From Bradyrhizobium sp. 4 (GTDB lineage Bacteria; Pseudomonadota; Alphaproteobacteria; Rhizobiales; Xanthobacteraceae): DNA of 64,000 nt. The DNA lies in assembly GCF_023100905.1 (NCBI RefSeq), contig NZ_CP064686.1, positions 682,001 through 746,000 of the forward strand, read 5' to 3'. The first letter of the stretch is position 1, and each line of letters begins with the position of its first letter. Both the position numbers and the translations under genes were made by a program. Of this stretch, positions 33,489-41,475 are shown piece by piece. The notes beneath the pieces are model-generated. The model was not told the origin of the DNA, did not search any database, and worked only from the letters and a program-made list of their open reading frames with translations.

Positions 33489-33503
33489 GTTATATGATAT
33501 AAT
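33489..33503. promoter_or_regulatory. MarR-type operator overlapping the pobA -10 region
   Basis: TTATATGATATAA (33490-33502) is a perfect odd palindrome and includes TATAAT (33498-33503), a good -10 hexamer for pobA. The extended form GTTATATGATATAAT resembles the site before couA. A repressor bound here would block pobA transcription. Confidence 0.6.
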
Positions 33504-33570
33504 TATCGTGCGCGGACGGCTGCGACAAGCGAGCCGCGCCGAAAGCCTACAGGATCGGGAGGAGCAAGTA

Positions 33571-34740
33571 TTGCGGACAAAAGTCGCAATCATCGGGGCA
33601 GGGCCGGCGGGATTGTTGCTTGGGCAACTGCTGCACGGTTACGGCATCGACAATGTCATTCTGGAGCGGCAGAGCCCGGACTATGTGCTCGGCCGCATCC
33701 GTGCAGGTCTCCTGGAAGAGGGGACCGTCGCGCTGCTCGACCAGATCGGCGCCGGCGCGCGGGCGCATGCCGAAGGTCTGGTGCATGAAGGGATCGAACT
33801 CGCCTTTTCGGGGCGCCGGCACCGCATCGACATGAAGGCTTCGACCGGCAAGACGGTCATGATCTACGGCCAGACCGAGGTCACGCTCGACCTGATGAAT
33901 GCACGCGCGGCCGCCGGTCTCACCTCGGTCTACGAGGCCAGGGACGTGCAGCCGCATGATTTCGACGGCAGTCACCCGCGCGTAACCTACGTGAAGGATG
34001 GCGTCACCCACACGATCGATTGTGATTTCATCGCCGGCTGCGACGGCTTTCATGGCGTCAGCCGCGCCAGCGTTCCGGCTTCGGCGATCGAGGAGTTCGA
34101 GCGCATCTACCCGTTCGGCTGGCTCGGCATCCTCTCCGAGACGCCACCGGTCAGCCACGAGCTGATCTATTCCAACCACGCCCGCGGCTTTGCGCTGTGC
34201 ACCATGCGTTCGACCAGACGCAGCCGCTACTATGTGCAGTGCGCGCTCGATGACCATGTCGACCAATGGCCGGACGACCGTTTCTGGGACGAGCTCAGGC
34301 GCCGGCTCGACCAGGACGCCGCCGACAGCCTGATCACGGGCCCCTCGATCGAGAAGAGCATTGCGCCGCTGCGCAGCTTCGTCGCCGAGCCGATGCGCTT
34401 CGGCAGGATGTTCCTGTGCGGTGACGCCGCCCATATCGTGCCGCCGACCGGCGCCAAGGGGCTGAACCTGGCGGCCAGCGACGCGCATTATCTGTCGAGC
34501 GCATTTCGCGAGTTCTACGACGAAAAATCCAGCGCCGGCATTGATGCCTATTCGGCGAAGGCACTGGCGCGGGTCTGGAAGGCCGTGCGCTTCTCCTGGT
34601 GGATGACCTCGATGCTGCACAAATTCCCCGACACCGGCACCATCGGCGCGCGCATCCAGCTCGCCGAGCTCGACTACGTCACGCAGTCGCAGGCCGCGAT
34701 GACGTCGCTGTCGGAGAATTACGTGGGGCTGCCGTTTTAG
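33571..34740 (+). CDS. pobA: 4-hydroxybenzoate 3-monooxygenase
   Basis: A 389-residue FAD-dependent aromatic hydroxylase, the length of PobA. It has the FAD-binding VAIIGAGPAGLLLGQLL, the DG motif in IAGCDGFHGVSR, and FLCGDAAHIVPPTGAKGLNLA; ERQSPDYVLGRIRAGLLEEG is a PobA-type segment. It converts 4-hydroxybenzoate to protocatechuate with NADPH and oxygen. The TTG at 33571 is chosen because GGGAGGAG lies eight bases upstream; a GTG at 33508 overlaps the operator. It is divergent from the TRAP operon. Confidence 0.95.
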   Translation: MRTKVAIIGAGPAGLLLGQLLHGYGIDNVILERQSPDYVLGRIRAGLLEEGTVALLDQIGAGARAHAEGLVHEGIELAFSGRRHRIDMKASTGKTVMIYGQTEVTLDLMNARAAAGLTSVYEARDVQPHDFDGSHPRVTYVKDGVTHTIDCDFIAGCDGFHGVSRASVPASAIEEFERIYPFGWLGILSETPPVSHELIYSNHARGFALCTMRSTRRSRYYVQCALDDHVDQWPDDRFWDELRRRLDQDAADSLITGPSIEKSIAPLRSFVAEPMRFGRMFLCGDAAHIVPPTGAKGLNLAASDAHYLSSAFREFYDEKSSAGIDAYSAKALARVWKAVRFSWWMTSMLHKFPDTGTIGARIQLAELDYVTQSQAAMTSLSENYVGLPF

Positions 34741-34750
34741 GACGGTCACC

Positions 34751-34852
34751 GTCATGCCCCCGCGAAGGGCGGGGCATCCAGTACGCCGCGGCCTCTCCGT
34801 ATCACGTCGCCGTCTCTGGAATACTGGATCACCCGCTTTCGCGGGTGATGAC
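34751..34852. repeat. Palindromic intergenic repeat, family C
   Basis: The left part GTCATGCCCCCGCGAAGGGC and the right part ACCCGCTTTCGCGGGTGATGAC flank TCCAGTA and TACTGGAT arms. The element follows pobA and covers most of the 232-base gap to the thioesterase gene. Confidence 0.72.
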
Positions 34853-34972
34853 AGTCCTGGTGAGGCGACGCCGCCGTCCATTTCAAACGCCCGCGCAAAT
34901 GTCGTTTAAAACTTTGTAGGTGATGCAACCGTCACGTCCCTCGCGTTCAATGGCGGCAGCCACCAACGCGAG

Positions 34973-35398
34973 ATGGACATGACCAGCACCGACATCCCCG
35001 CCGGCTTCGAGCCGCACTTTCGCAAAGCCCCGCTCACCGATCCCTGGGAGCCGCTTTACTCCAGGAAGACCGACAACGGCGTCACCGTGGGATTGCGGCT
35101 GGCAACACCGCACACCAACGCGCGCGGGCTGATCCATGGCGGCCTGATCGCGGCGCTGGCCGATGCCGCCATGGGCTACAGCTGCGCGCAGGCGACGGGC
35201 TGGACCACCTCGTTGGTCACGATCTCGCTGTCGGTCGACTATGTCGGCGCCGGCGAGATCGGCCAATGGCTGGCAGTTGAGGGTGAGGCGATCAAGACCG
35301 GCAGCACGATCTGCTTCGCGCAGTGCCTCGCGAAGGCCGACGGCGCCGTGATCGCGCGCGCCAGCGGCACCTTTCGCGTCGTGCCGAAGAAGGGGTGA
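34973..35398 (+). CDS. PaaI-family acyl-CoA thioesterase
   Basis: A 141-residue hotdog-fold thioesterase. RLATPHTNARGLIHGGLIAALADAAMGY carries the HGG motif with the catalytic Asp in ALADAA. PaaI-like enzymes hydrolyse aromatic or aliphatic acyl-CoAs that stall in catabolic pathways, which would fit its place after pobA. The start may be ATG 34973 or ATG 34979; neither has a strong ribosome binding site. It is tail-to-tail with the LysR gene. Confidence 0.9.
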   Translation: MDMTSTDIPAGFEPHFRKAPLTDPWEPLYSRKTDNGVTVGLRLATPHTNARGLIHGGLIAALADAAMGYSCAQATGWTTSLVTISLSVDYVGAGEIGQWLAVEGEAIKTGSTICFAQCLAKADGAVIARASGTFRVVPKKG

Positions 35399-35403
35399 GG
35401 GCG

Positions 35404-36288
35404 TCACCCAAATTTCCACTCCGCGGTCTCCACCACGAGATCGACGAAGGCGCGCACCTTGGCGGAGAGCAGGCGCGAGGTCGGGTAGACGATGTGGATT
35501 GGCAGCGCCGGCTGCTCGTAGTTCGCCAATACGATCTTGAGCCGCCCGCGCCGCAAGCCTTCGTCGGCCTGATAGGCCAGCACTCGGGTCACGCCGCCGC
35601 CGGCCTCGGTATATTGCAGGGCGGCGTCGGCGCTGTTGCTGGCGAAGCGTGGATTCGGCGCCACCTCGATGTCGCGGCCGTCCTGCTCGAAGCGCCAGTT
35701 CGCGGATGGACCGAAGGCGATGGTCTGGTGCGCGAGCAATGCCTCCGGCGTCTTCGGCTCGCCATGCCGCTTCAGATAGCCTGGCGTCGCCACCACGATC
35801 CGCCGCATCTCGCCGACCTGGCGCGCGACGAGCGAGGAGTCGGTGAGATGGCCGATCCGCACCGCAACATCGACGGCATCTTCCACGAGGTTGACGAGGT
35901 GGTCCGACAGCCGCAATTCGCAGGCGACCTCGGGATAGCGCTTGAGGTAGGCGATCATGACAGGGCCGACATGGAGCCGGCCGAAGCCGACCGGCGCCGC
36001 CACTACCAGCCGCCCGCTCGGCCGGCTGCGCTCCTCCCGTGCCGAGCCGTCGGCCTCCTCGACATCGGCGAGGATGCGACGCGCACGCTCCAGATAGCGC
36101 GTTCCGACGTCGGTCAGGGTCACTTGACGGGTGGTCCGCTGCAACAGCCGCGCCCCGAGATGCTCCTCCAGAGCCGCGATCAGCCGCGTCACCGCCGAGG
36201 GGGACAGCCGCAGCTTTCGTGCCGCCGGCGCGAAGCCGCGCAAATCGGCGACGGCGACGAAAACATGCATGGCTTCGAGGCGATCCAT
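35404..36288 (-). CDS. LysR-family transcriptional regulator
   Basis: A 294-residue LysR regulator. The HTH is at FVAVADLRGFAPAARKLRLSPSAVTRLIAALEEHLG and the helix continues with RLLQRTTRQVTLTDVG; the remaining 200 residues form the ligand-binding domain. The ATG at 36288 gives the standard N-terminus (MDRLEAMHVFV). It diverges from a pyridoxamine-oxidase-like flavoprotein gene, its probable target. A TTGC-N7-GCAA box lies just upstream. Inducer is unknown. Confidence 0.93.
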   Translation of the reverse strand: MDRLEAMHVFVAVADLRGFAPAARKLRLSPSAVTRLIAALEEHLGARLLQRTTRQVTLTDVGTRYLERARRILADVEEADGSAREERSRPSGRLVVAAPVGFGRLHVGPVMIAYLKRYPEVACELRLSDHLVNLVEDAVDVAVRIGHLTDSSLVARQVGEMRRIVVATPGYLKRHGEPKTPEALLAHQTIAFGPSANWRFEQDGRDIEVAPNPRFASNSADAALQYTEAGGGVTRVLAYQADEGLRRGRLKIVLANYEQPALPIHIVYPTSRLLSAKVRAFVDLVVETAEWKFG

Positions 36289-36295
36289 GGCATTG

Positions 36296-36310
36296 TTGCA
36301 TATACCGCAA
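36296..36310. promoter_or_regulatory. LysR-type box (T-N11-A)
   Basis: TTGCATATACCGCAA has arms TTGC and GCAA around seven bases, the classic LysR T-N11-A form. It is eight bases upstream of the LysR gene start and 98 bases before the divergent flavoprotein gene. Confidence 0.55.
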
Positions 36311-36407
36311 TGATGAAGTGTCAAGCGGACCGATTGTTTTAGCCTGCGAAAAGTCCACTTTAGCTGGCGAAGACGCAGGGATGCGTCGGATTTCAGGAGA
36401 TGGTCCG

Positions 36408-37043
36408 ATGACGGCAACTCACACCTACGCCAGCGACGTGGCATTCACGCCGGCGGTGAAGTCGATCCAGACCCGAAAGGGATCACGCGAAGGCTATGCG
36501 CATGCCGAGCAGCGCGGCTGGCGCACCGAGGTCGATGAGAACCTCGCGGCGTTCCTGGCCGATGCCAACAGCTTTTATCTTGCCACCGCCTCGGCCGATG
36601 GCCAGCCCTACATTCAGCATCGCGGCGGCCCGAAGGGCTTCTTGAAGGTGCTGGACAAGCAGACGCTGGCGTTCGCGGACTACGCCGGCAATCGGCAATA
36701 CATCACGCAGGGAAACCTGTCCGAAAATCCCAAGGCTTACATCTTCCTGATGGACTACGCCCATCGCCGCCGGGTGAAGATCTGGGGCGAGGCCCGCGTG
36801 GTCGAGGACGACGAGGCGCTGACGACATCGCTGATGCCGAAAGGCTATCGGGCGCGCCCGGAGCAGGTGATCCTGTTCAAGATCGAAGCGTGGGATACGA
36901 ACTGCCCGCAGCACATCCCGCAGAAGTTCGACGCTGGCGATGTGGCAGCGGCGCTGGCGGCGAGGGATGCGAAGATAGCGGAGCTGGAGGCGGAGGTCGC
37001 GGCGCTGAAGGGGGAGGCGAACTCACCATCCAATGAAAGCTAG
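36408..37043 (+). CDS. Pyridoxamine 5'-phosphate oxidase-family flavoprotein
   Basis: A 211-residue split-barrel flavin-binding protein. LADANSFYLATASADGQPYIQHRGGPKGFLKVLD and NLSENPKAYIFLMDYAHRRRVKIWGEARVV are typical of this superfamily. A short coiled coil ends the protein (AARDAKIAELEAEVAALKGEA). The ATG at 36408 has AGGAGA eight bases upstream. It is divergent from the LysR regulator. The reaction is unknown. Confidence 0.9.
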   Translation: MTATHTYASDVAFTPAVKSIQTRKGSREGYAHAEQRGWRTEVDENLAAFLADANSFYLATASADGQPYIQHRGGPKGFLKVLDKQTLAFADYAGNRQYITQGNLSENPKAYIFLMDYAHRRRVKIWGEARVVEDDEALTTSLMPKGYRARPEQVILFKIEAWDTNCPQHIPQKFDAGDVAAALAARDAKIAELEAEVAALKGEANSPSNES

Positions 37044-37107
37044 AGCGACTTGCGCGGGATGAGGGGTCCCTCTCCGCGAATGAAGCGCTTTCCGTTTGGA
37101 TGGATAC

Positions 37108-37158
37108 CCCTCATCCGGCGCTTCGCGCCTCCTTCTCCCGCAAGGGGAGAAGGGAAGA
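37108..37158. repeat. Palindromic intergenic repeat (CTTCTCCCGCAAGGGGAGAAG)
   Basis: ACCCCTCATCCGGCGCTTCG is followed by the hairpin CTTCTCCC GCAA GGGGAGAAG. It resembles the 23781 element and lies in the convergent gap between the flavoprotein and LivF-like genes. Confidence 0.65.
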
Positions 37159-37174
37159 GGAGTTCACGGCGCAC

Positions 37175-37906
37175 TTACAACACACTCGCGCCTTCGTGCT
37201 GGAAGCCGAGATAGCTGGCGGCGACGCGTTCATTCGCCGCGATGTCGCTGGCCTTGCCGCTGAGCACGAACTCGCCGAGCTCCATGACGTAGGCTTGATC
37301 CGCGATCTTGAGCGCGGCCTGCGCGTTCTGCTCGACCAGCAGCACGGAGACGCCGGCGGCACGCAACTCGGTGACGATGCGGAAAATGTCGGCGACGATG
37401 ATCGGGGCGAGGCCGAGGCTCGGCTCGTCCAGCATCAGGAGCTTGGGCTCGCCCATCAGCGCGCGGCCCATTGCGAGCATCTGCTGCTCGCCGCCGGAGA
37501 GCGTGCCGGCGAGCTGCTTGCGCCGCTCCTTGAGCCGCGGAAACAGCGTGTAGACCCGCTCCATCGAGGCTTTCGCCTTGCTTCTCTCGATGCGGAAGGC
37601 TCCTAACTCGAGATTGTCCTCGACATTCATGGTCACGAACAATTCGCGGTGCTCGGGAACGAGGCCCAGCCCCATGGCGACGCGGTCCTCGATGTCGAGC
37701 CGCGACAGATCCTGACCTGCGAATGAAACGCGCCCCTTCAGCGGCAAAATGCCGATGATGGCGGACAGCAGCGTGGTCTTGCCGGCACCGTTGGCGCCGA
37801 CGATGGTGACGATCTGGTTCTGGCCGACTTCGAGCGAGACAGAGCGCACGGCCTCGACCTTGCCATAGGCGACATGGGCGTCGGCGACGGACAACAGCGC
37901 GCTCAT
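37175..37906 (-). CDS. ABC transporter ATP-binding protein, LivF type (aromatic acid uptake)
   Basis: A 243-residue ATPase with Walker A IVGANGAGKTTLLSAI, signature LSGGEQQMLAMGRAL and Walker B LLMLDEPSLGLAP. The LivF-type start ALLSVADAHVAYGKVEAVR is clear. The ATG at 37906 overlaps the stop of the fused permease-ATPase gene (ATGA). With the two upstream genes and a separate binding protein it makes a complete importer. R. palustris CouPSTU has the same make-up, so hydroxycinnamate uptake is the best guess. Confidence 0.93.
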   Translation of the reverse strand: MSALLSVADAHVAYGKVEAVRSVSLEVGQNQIVTIVGANGAGKTTLLSAIIGILPLKGRVSFAGQDLSRLDIEDRVAMGLGLVPEHRELFVTMNVEDNLELGAFRIERSKAKASMERVYTLFPRLKERRKQLAGTLSGGEQQMLAMGRALMGEPKLLMLDEPSLGLAPIIVADIFRIVTELRAAGVSVLLVEQNAQAALKIADQAYVMELGEFVLSGKASDIAANERVAASYLGFQHEGASVL

Positions 37907-39672
37907 GCCGCCACTCCGAGATAGGCCTTGATCACTTCGGGATTGGTCTTGATCGTGGCCGGCGTTCCTTCCGCGATCTTGGTGCCGAAATCGAGCACCA
38001 CGATGCGGTCGGCGAGGTTCATGACGAAGCCCATGTCGTGCTCGACGAGCAAGACGCTCATGCCGCCGTCGCGCAGCTCCCGCAGCAACGTCGCGAGCTG
38101 CTGCTTCTCCATGTGGCGCAGGCCGGCCGCCGGCTCGTCGAGCAGCAGCAGCATCGGATCGACGCACAGCGCGCGGGCGATCTCGACGATCCGTTGTTGT
38201 CCCAGCGACAGCGAGCCTGCGAGCTGATGCATCTGCTCGCCCAGTCCGACCCGCTCGATCTGGCGGGCGGCTTCGGCGAGCAGCTTTGCCTCATCAGTGC
38301 GGTCGAGCCGCAGCATTGAGGAAATCGGCCCCGAATGGCCGCGCAGATGCGCGCCGATTGCGACGTTTTCCAGCACGGTCATGTCAGGCACCAGCTTGAC
38401 GTGCTGGAAGGTGCGGGAGATGCCGAGCTTGACGATCTCCTGCGGGGGCGCCCTGTCCACCTTGTTGCCGAGCACGGAGATCGAGCCCGAGCTGGCCGAC
38501 AGCACGCCGGTGATCAGGTTGAAGGTGGTGCTCTTGCCTGCGCCGTTGGGGCCGATCAGCGCGACGATCTCGCGAGCCTGAACGTCGAAGGAGACGTTGT
38601 TCACCGCGACCACGCCGCCGAATTGCTTCCGCGCCTTCTCGACCTGAAGCAGGACGCTGGATTGGCCGGGCGAGCGGGTGCGCTGCTCCAGTTTCAGCGA
38701 AGTGTCCGGCTTCTTGCCACTGGTACGCTGGGGCAGGAACGACATCAGCCAGGGCCAGACGCCGCCGGGTGCGAGCTGGAGCAGCGCCACCAGCATGATG
38801 CCGAACACGATGGTCTCGACCTGGCCGGAGCCGGGCAGGATCAGCGGCAGGTAGCTCTGCAGCACTTCCTTCAGGACCACGACGAGCGCCGCACCGAGGA
38901 CGCCGCCCCAGACATAGCCGGCGCCGCCGACCACGGCGATGAAGAGATATTCGATGCCGGCCTGCGCGCCGAACGGCGTCGGATTCACCGCGCGTTGAAG
39001 ATGGGCGTAGAGCCAGCCGGAGAGGCCGGCAAGCACGGCGGCATGGATGAACACCAGCATTTTCGCCCGCGGCGTGTGCACGCCGAACGCCTCGGCCGCG
39101 ACATGGCCGCGCCGGAGCGCGCGGATGGCGCGGCCGGTACGGGAGTCCAGCAGGTTCATCGTGAGCAGCGCCGAGAGGATTACGGCAACCCAGATCGCGT
39201 AGTAGATCGAACCGGGCGAGAGCATTTTGAACGAGCCGATCGATAGCGGTGGGATCGCCGAGATGCCGTCGTTTCTTCCCAAAAACTCCAGCTTGCTGAA
39301 GAGATAGAACAAGCCGAGTCCCCAGGCCAACGTGCCGAGCGGCAGATAATGGCCGGACAGACGGACCGTGACGAGGCCGAGCAGCACCGCCAACAATCCG
39401 CTGACCACCAGCGACAGCGGCAGCGTCAGCCAAGGCGACATGCCGTAGGTCGTCGACAGCACCGCGGTGGTGTAGGCGCCGAAGCCGACGAAGGCCGCTT
39501 GTCCAAACGAGGTCAGGCCGCCGACGCCGGTCAGCAGCACGAGGCCCATCGCGACCAGGGCGGTGAGGCCGACATTGTCCAGCAGCACGATCCAGAACGG
39601 GGGCATGCCCGGAACGAACGGGATCGCCGCCATGATCAGCGCGAAGATGAGGATGGGAAGCCGGCTCTGCAT
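37903..39672 (-). CDS. Fused LivM permease - LivG ATPase
   Basis: A 589-residue fusion. Residues 1-310 are a LivM-type permease (about nine helices; RLSGHYLPLGTLAWGLGLFYLF and GGAGYVWGGVLGAALVVVLKEVL). A linker near 320-340 (GKKPDTSLKLEQRTRSP) leads to a LivG-type ATPase with Walker A LIGPNGAGKSTTFNLITG, signature SLSLGQQRIVEIARAL and Walker B LLLDEPAAGL. Fusion of these two subunits is known in some alphaproteobacterial systems. Gene order is LivH-like, this fusion, LivF-like, all on the minus strand with short gaps. Confidence 0.94.
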   Translation of the reverse strand: MQSRLPILIFALIMAAIPFVPGMPPFWIVLLDNVGLTALVAMGLVLLTGVGGLTSFGQAAFVGFGAYTTAVLSTTYGMSPWLTLPLSLVVSGLLAVLLGLVTVRLSGHYLPLGTLAWGLGLFYLFSKLEFLGRNDGISAIPPLSIGSFKMLSPGSIYYAIWVAVILSALLTMNLLDSRTGRAIRALRRGHVAAEAFGVHTPRAKMLVFIHAAVLAGLSGWLYAHLQRAVNPTPFGAQAGIEYLFIAVVGGAGYVWGGVLGAALVVVLKEVLQSYLPLILPGSGQVETIVFGIMLVALLQLAPGGVWPWLMSFLPQRTSGKKPDTSLKLEQRTRSPGQSSVLLQVEKARKQFGGVVAVNNVSFDVQAREIVALIGPNGAGKSTTFNLITGVLSASSGSISVLGNKVDRAPPQEIVKLGISRTFQHVKLVPDMTVLENVAIGAHLRGHSGPISSMLRLDRTDEAKLLAEAARQIERVGLGEQMHQLAGSLSLGQQRIVEIARALCVDPMLLLLDEPAAGLRHMEKQQLATLLRELRDGGMSVLLVEHDMGFVMNLADRIVVLDFGTKIAEGTPATIKTNPEVIKAYLGVAA

Positions 39673-39679
39673 CTTGGCA

Positions 39680-40720
39680 TCAGTCCTTTTCTTCCTCGAC
39701 CGCAGGCGCCGCGAGCGAGCGCAGCAGCAGCACGGGAATCAAGAGCATGAAAACGATCACCTCCTTGTAGTTGGAGGCATAAAAGGACGAGAACGCCTCG
39801 ACGATGCCGACGACCAGCGCCGCGACCGCGGTGAGGGGATAGCTGACAAGCCCGCCGATGATGGCGGCGACAAAGCCCTTCAGGCCGATCAGGAAGCCCG
39901 AGTCGTAATAGAGCGTCGTGATCGGCACGATCATGATGCCCGACAGTGCGCCGATGACGGACGCCAGCAGGAAGGCGATCTGCCCGGACAGCGTGGTGCG
40001 GATGCCGACGAGCCGGGCACCCAGCCGGTTCACGGCGGTCGCGCGCAGCGCCTTGCCGTAAAGTGTCAGCCCGAAGAACAGCCACAGCCCGACGATGAAG
40101 GCGATGGTAATGCCGTAGACCGTGATGCTCTGGCCCGTGAAGCGCAGCGCGCCGGTGGTGAAAGATCCGGCCAGCACGGCAGGTCCGCGCTGGCCTTCGG
40201 CGCCGAAGAACAAGAGGCCCAAACCCTGAAGCGCCAGGTGGACGCCCACCGAGGCGATCAGCAGCACCAGCACCGAGGTGTGCGCCAGCGGCTGGAATGC
40301 GATGCGGTAGAGAAACAGGCCGATCATCGCCACGATCACCAGCGACAGCGCGATGCAGGCCGCAACCGGCGGCTTCTGGGTGGCGTAGTAGACGGTCAGC
40401 GCCAGCACGATGGCCGGCAGCACGATGTTGGTGAGGACGCTGCGCAGCACCAGGCGTCCGTGCAGCGCCTTGCGCGCGGCGAACAGGTCGAACGCGAAGG
40501 CGCCAATGCCGAGGGCGAGCGCAAGTTTGGCCGTGCCCGGCATCTGGCCCGCGGCCAGCGAGGCATAGGTCAGCGCGCCATAGGTGACGAATTCGCCTTG
40601 TGGAATGAGGATGACGCGGGTGACGGCGAACACCAGCACCAGCGCCAGGCCGAGCAGCGCATAGATCGCGCCATTGGTGATGCCGTCCTGCAGCAGGAAC
40701 AGCATGATGGTGGTATTCAA
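39680..40720 (-). CDS. ABC transporter permease, LivH type
   Basis: A 346-residue polytopic permease. FLLQDGITNGAIYALLGLALVLVFAVTRVILIPQGEFVTYGAL is the LivH-like N-terminus, and ALRATAVNRLGARLVGIRTTLSGQIAFLLAS is the EAA-like loop. It is the first gene of the transporter operon, 7 bases before the fusion gene. It diverges from the MarR regulator; the 176-base gap carries an A/T-rich inverted repeat. It probably brings aromatic acids across the inner membrane with the couP-like protein. Confidence 0.93.
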   Translation of the reverse strand: MNTTIMLFLLQDGITNGAIYALLGLALVLVFAVTRVILIPQGEFVTYGALTYASLAAGQMPGTAKLALALGIGAFAFDLFAARKALHGRLVLRSVLTNIVLPAIVLALTVYYATQKPPVAACIALSLVIVAMIGLFLYRIAFQPLAHTSVLVLLIASVGVHLALQGLGLLFFGAEGQRGPAVLAGSFTTGALRFTGQSITVYGITIAFIVGLWLFFGLTLYGKALRATAVNRLGARLVGIRTTLSGQIAFLLASVIGALSGIMIVPITTLYYDSGFLIGLKGFVAAIIGGLVSYPLTAVAALVVGIVEAFSSFYASNYKEVIVFMLLIPVLLLRSLAAPAVEEEKD

Positions 40721-40805
40721 GACCGGACGCTCCCCCTCAAAGATTCAGGACCGGTCCCCTGATTGTGGTGGACGGTCCGCTCACAGCCATTGAACAGCGC
40801 TGACG

Positions 40806-40839
40806 ATATTTGATATGGTCCATAACAATTATCAAATAT
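40806..40839. promoter_or_regulatory. Inverted-repeat operator between the transporter operon and the MarR gene
   Basis: ATATTTGATA (40806-40815) and TATCAAATAT (40830-40839) are perfect 10-bp inverted arms separated by 14 bases. The region is strongly A/T-rich in a GC-rich genome and lies 57 bases before the MarR start and 86 bases before the permease start. Confidence 0.7.
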
Positions 40840-40896
40840 AACATCAAGGGTGGCGAACGATCCTCCCGAACTTAACGGGATTGCGAGCATGAGGCG

Positions 40897-41418
40897 ATGA
40901 CCGTTTCCAAAAGCGCTGAAAAGTCCTCTGAAAAACCCGCCGAGACCGCCAAGGGCCGCAAGGACGCGGCCGACGGGCCTGGCGAAGCCCTCCAGCTCGG
41001 CGAGCTCTCGGAGCAGCTCGGCTATGTCCTGAAGCGGGCACAGCTCAAGGTGTTCGAGAACTTTCTGCGCTGCATGGCCTCGCTCCAGCTCACGCCGGCG
41101 CAGTTCTCCGTGCTGCTGCTGGTCGAGAAAAACCCCGGCCGTAATCAGACCGAGATCGCCTCCACTCTCGGCATCCTGCGGCCGAATTTCGTGGCGATGC
41201 TCGATAATCTCGAGAGCCGCGACCTTTGCGCGCGGATCCGCTCTACCAACGACCGCCGCTCGCACATCCTGGTGCTGACCGACAAGGGCAAGGCCGTGCT
41301 GGCCCGCGCCAAGAAGCTCGTCGCCACCAAGCACGAGGCCCGGCTGAACGAGCTGCTCGGGCCGTCCAACCGCGAAGCCCTGCTCGGGATGCTCTCGAAG
41401 ATCGCCAACGAGTTTTGA
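40897..41418 (+). CDS. couR: MarR-family regulator, probable hydroxycinnamoyl-CoA-responsive repressor
   Basis: A 173-residue MarR-type winged-helix protein. A charged N-terminal extension (about 30 residues) precedes QLSELSEQLG-like text (GELSEQLGYVLKRAQLKVFENFL). The recognition region is RNQTEIASTLGILRPNFVAMLDNLESRDL and the wing is RIRSTNDRRSHILVLTDKGKAVL. In R. palustris the MarR protein CouR represses cou genes until p-coumaroyl-CoA binds. Location beside the transporter genes and the operator repeats support the same role here; the symbol is by context. Confidence 0.9.
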   Translation: MTVSKSAEKSSEKPAETAKGRKDAADGPGEALQLGELSEQLGYVLKRAQLKVFENFLRCMASLQLTPAQFSVLLLVEKNPGRNQTEIASTLGILRPNFVAMLDNLESRDLCARIRSTNDRRSHILVLTDKGKAVLARAKKLVATKHEARLNELLGPSNREALLGMLSKIANEF

Positions 41419-41475
41419 CGCTTTCATTGCTCCGAAGACGGAGCATCGAACCTGGAAACGCGGGCGGGGCGGCGG

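Noticed and set aside
31731..33497. Open frame of 588 codons on the plus strand opposite tarQ and tarP
   Set aside because: Low-complexity His/Arg/Asp-rich shadow of two well-supported TRAP genes.
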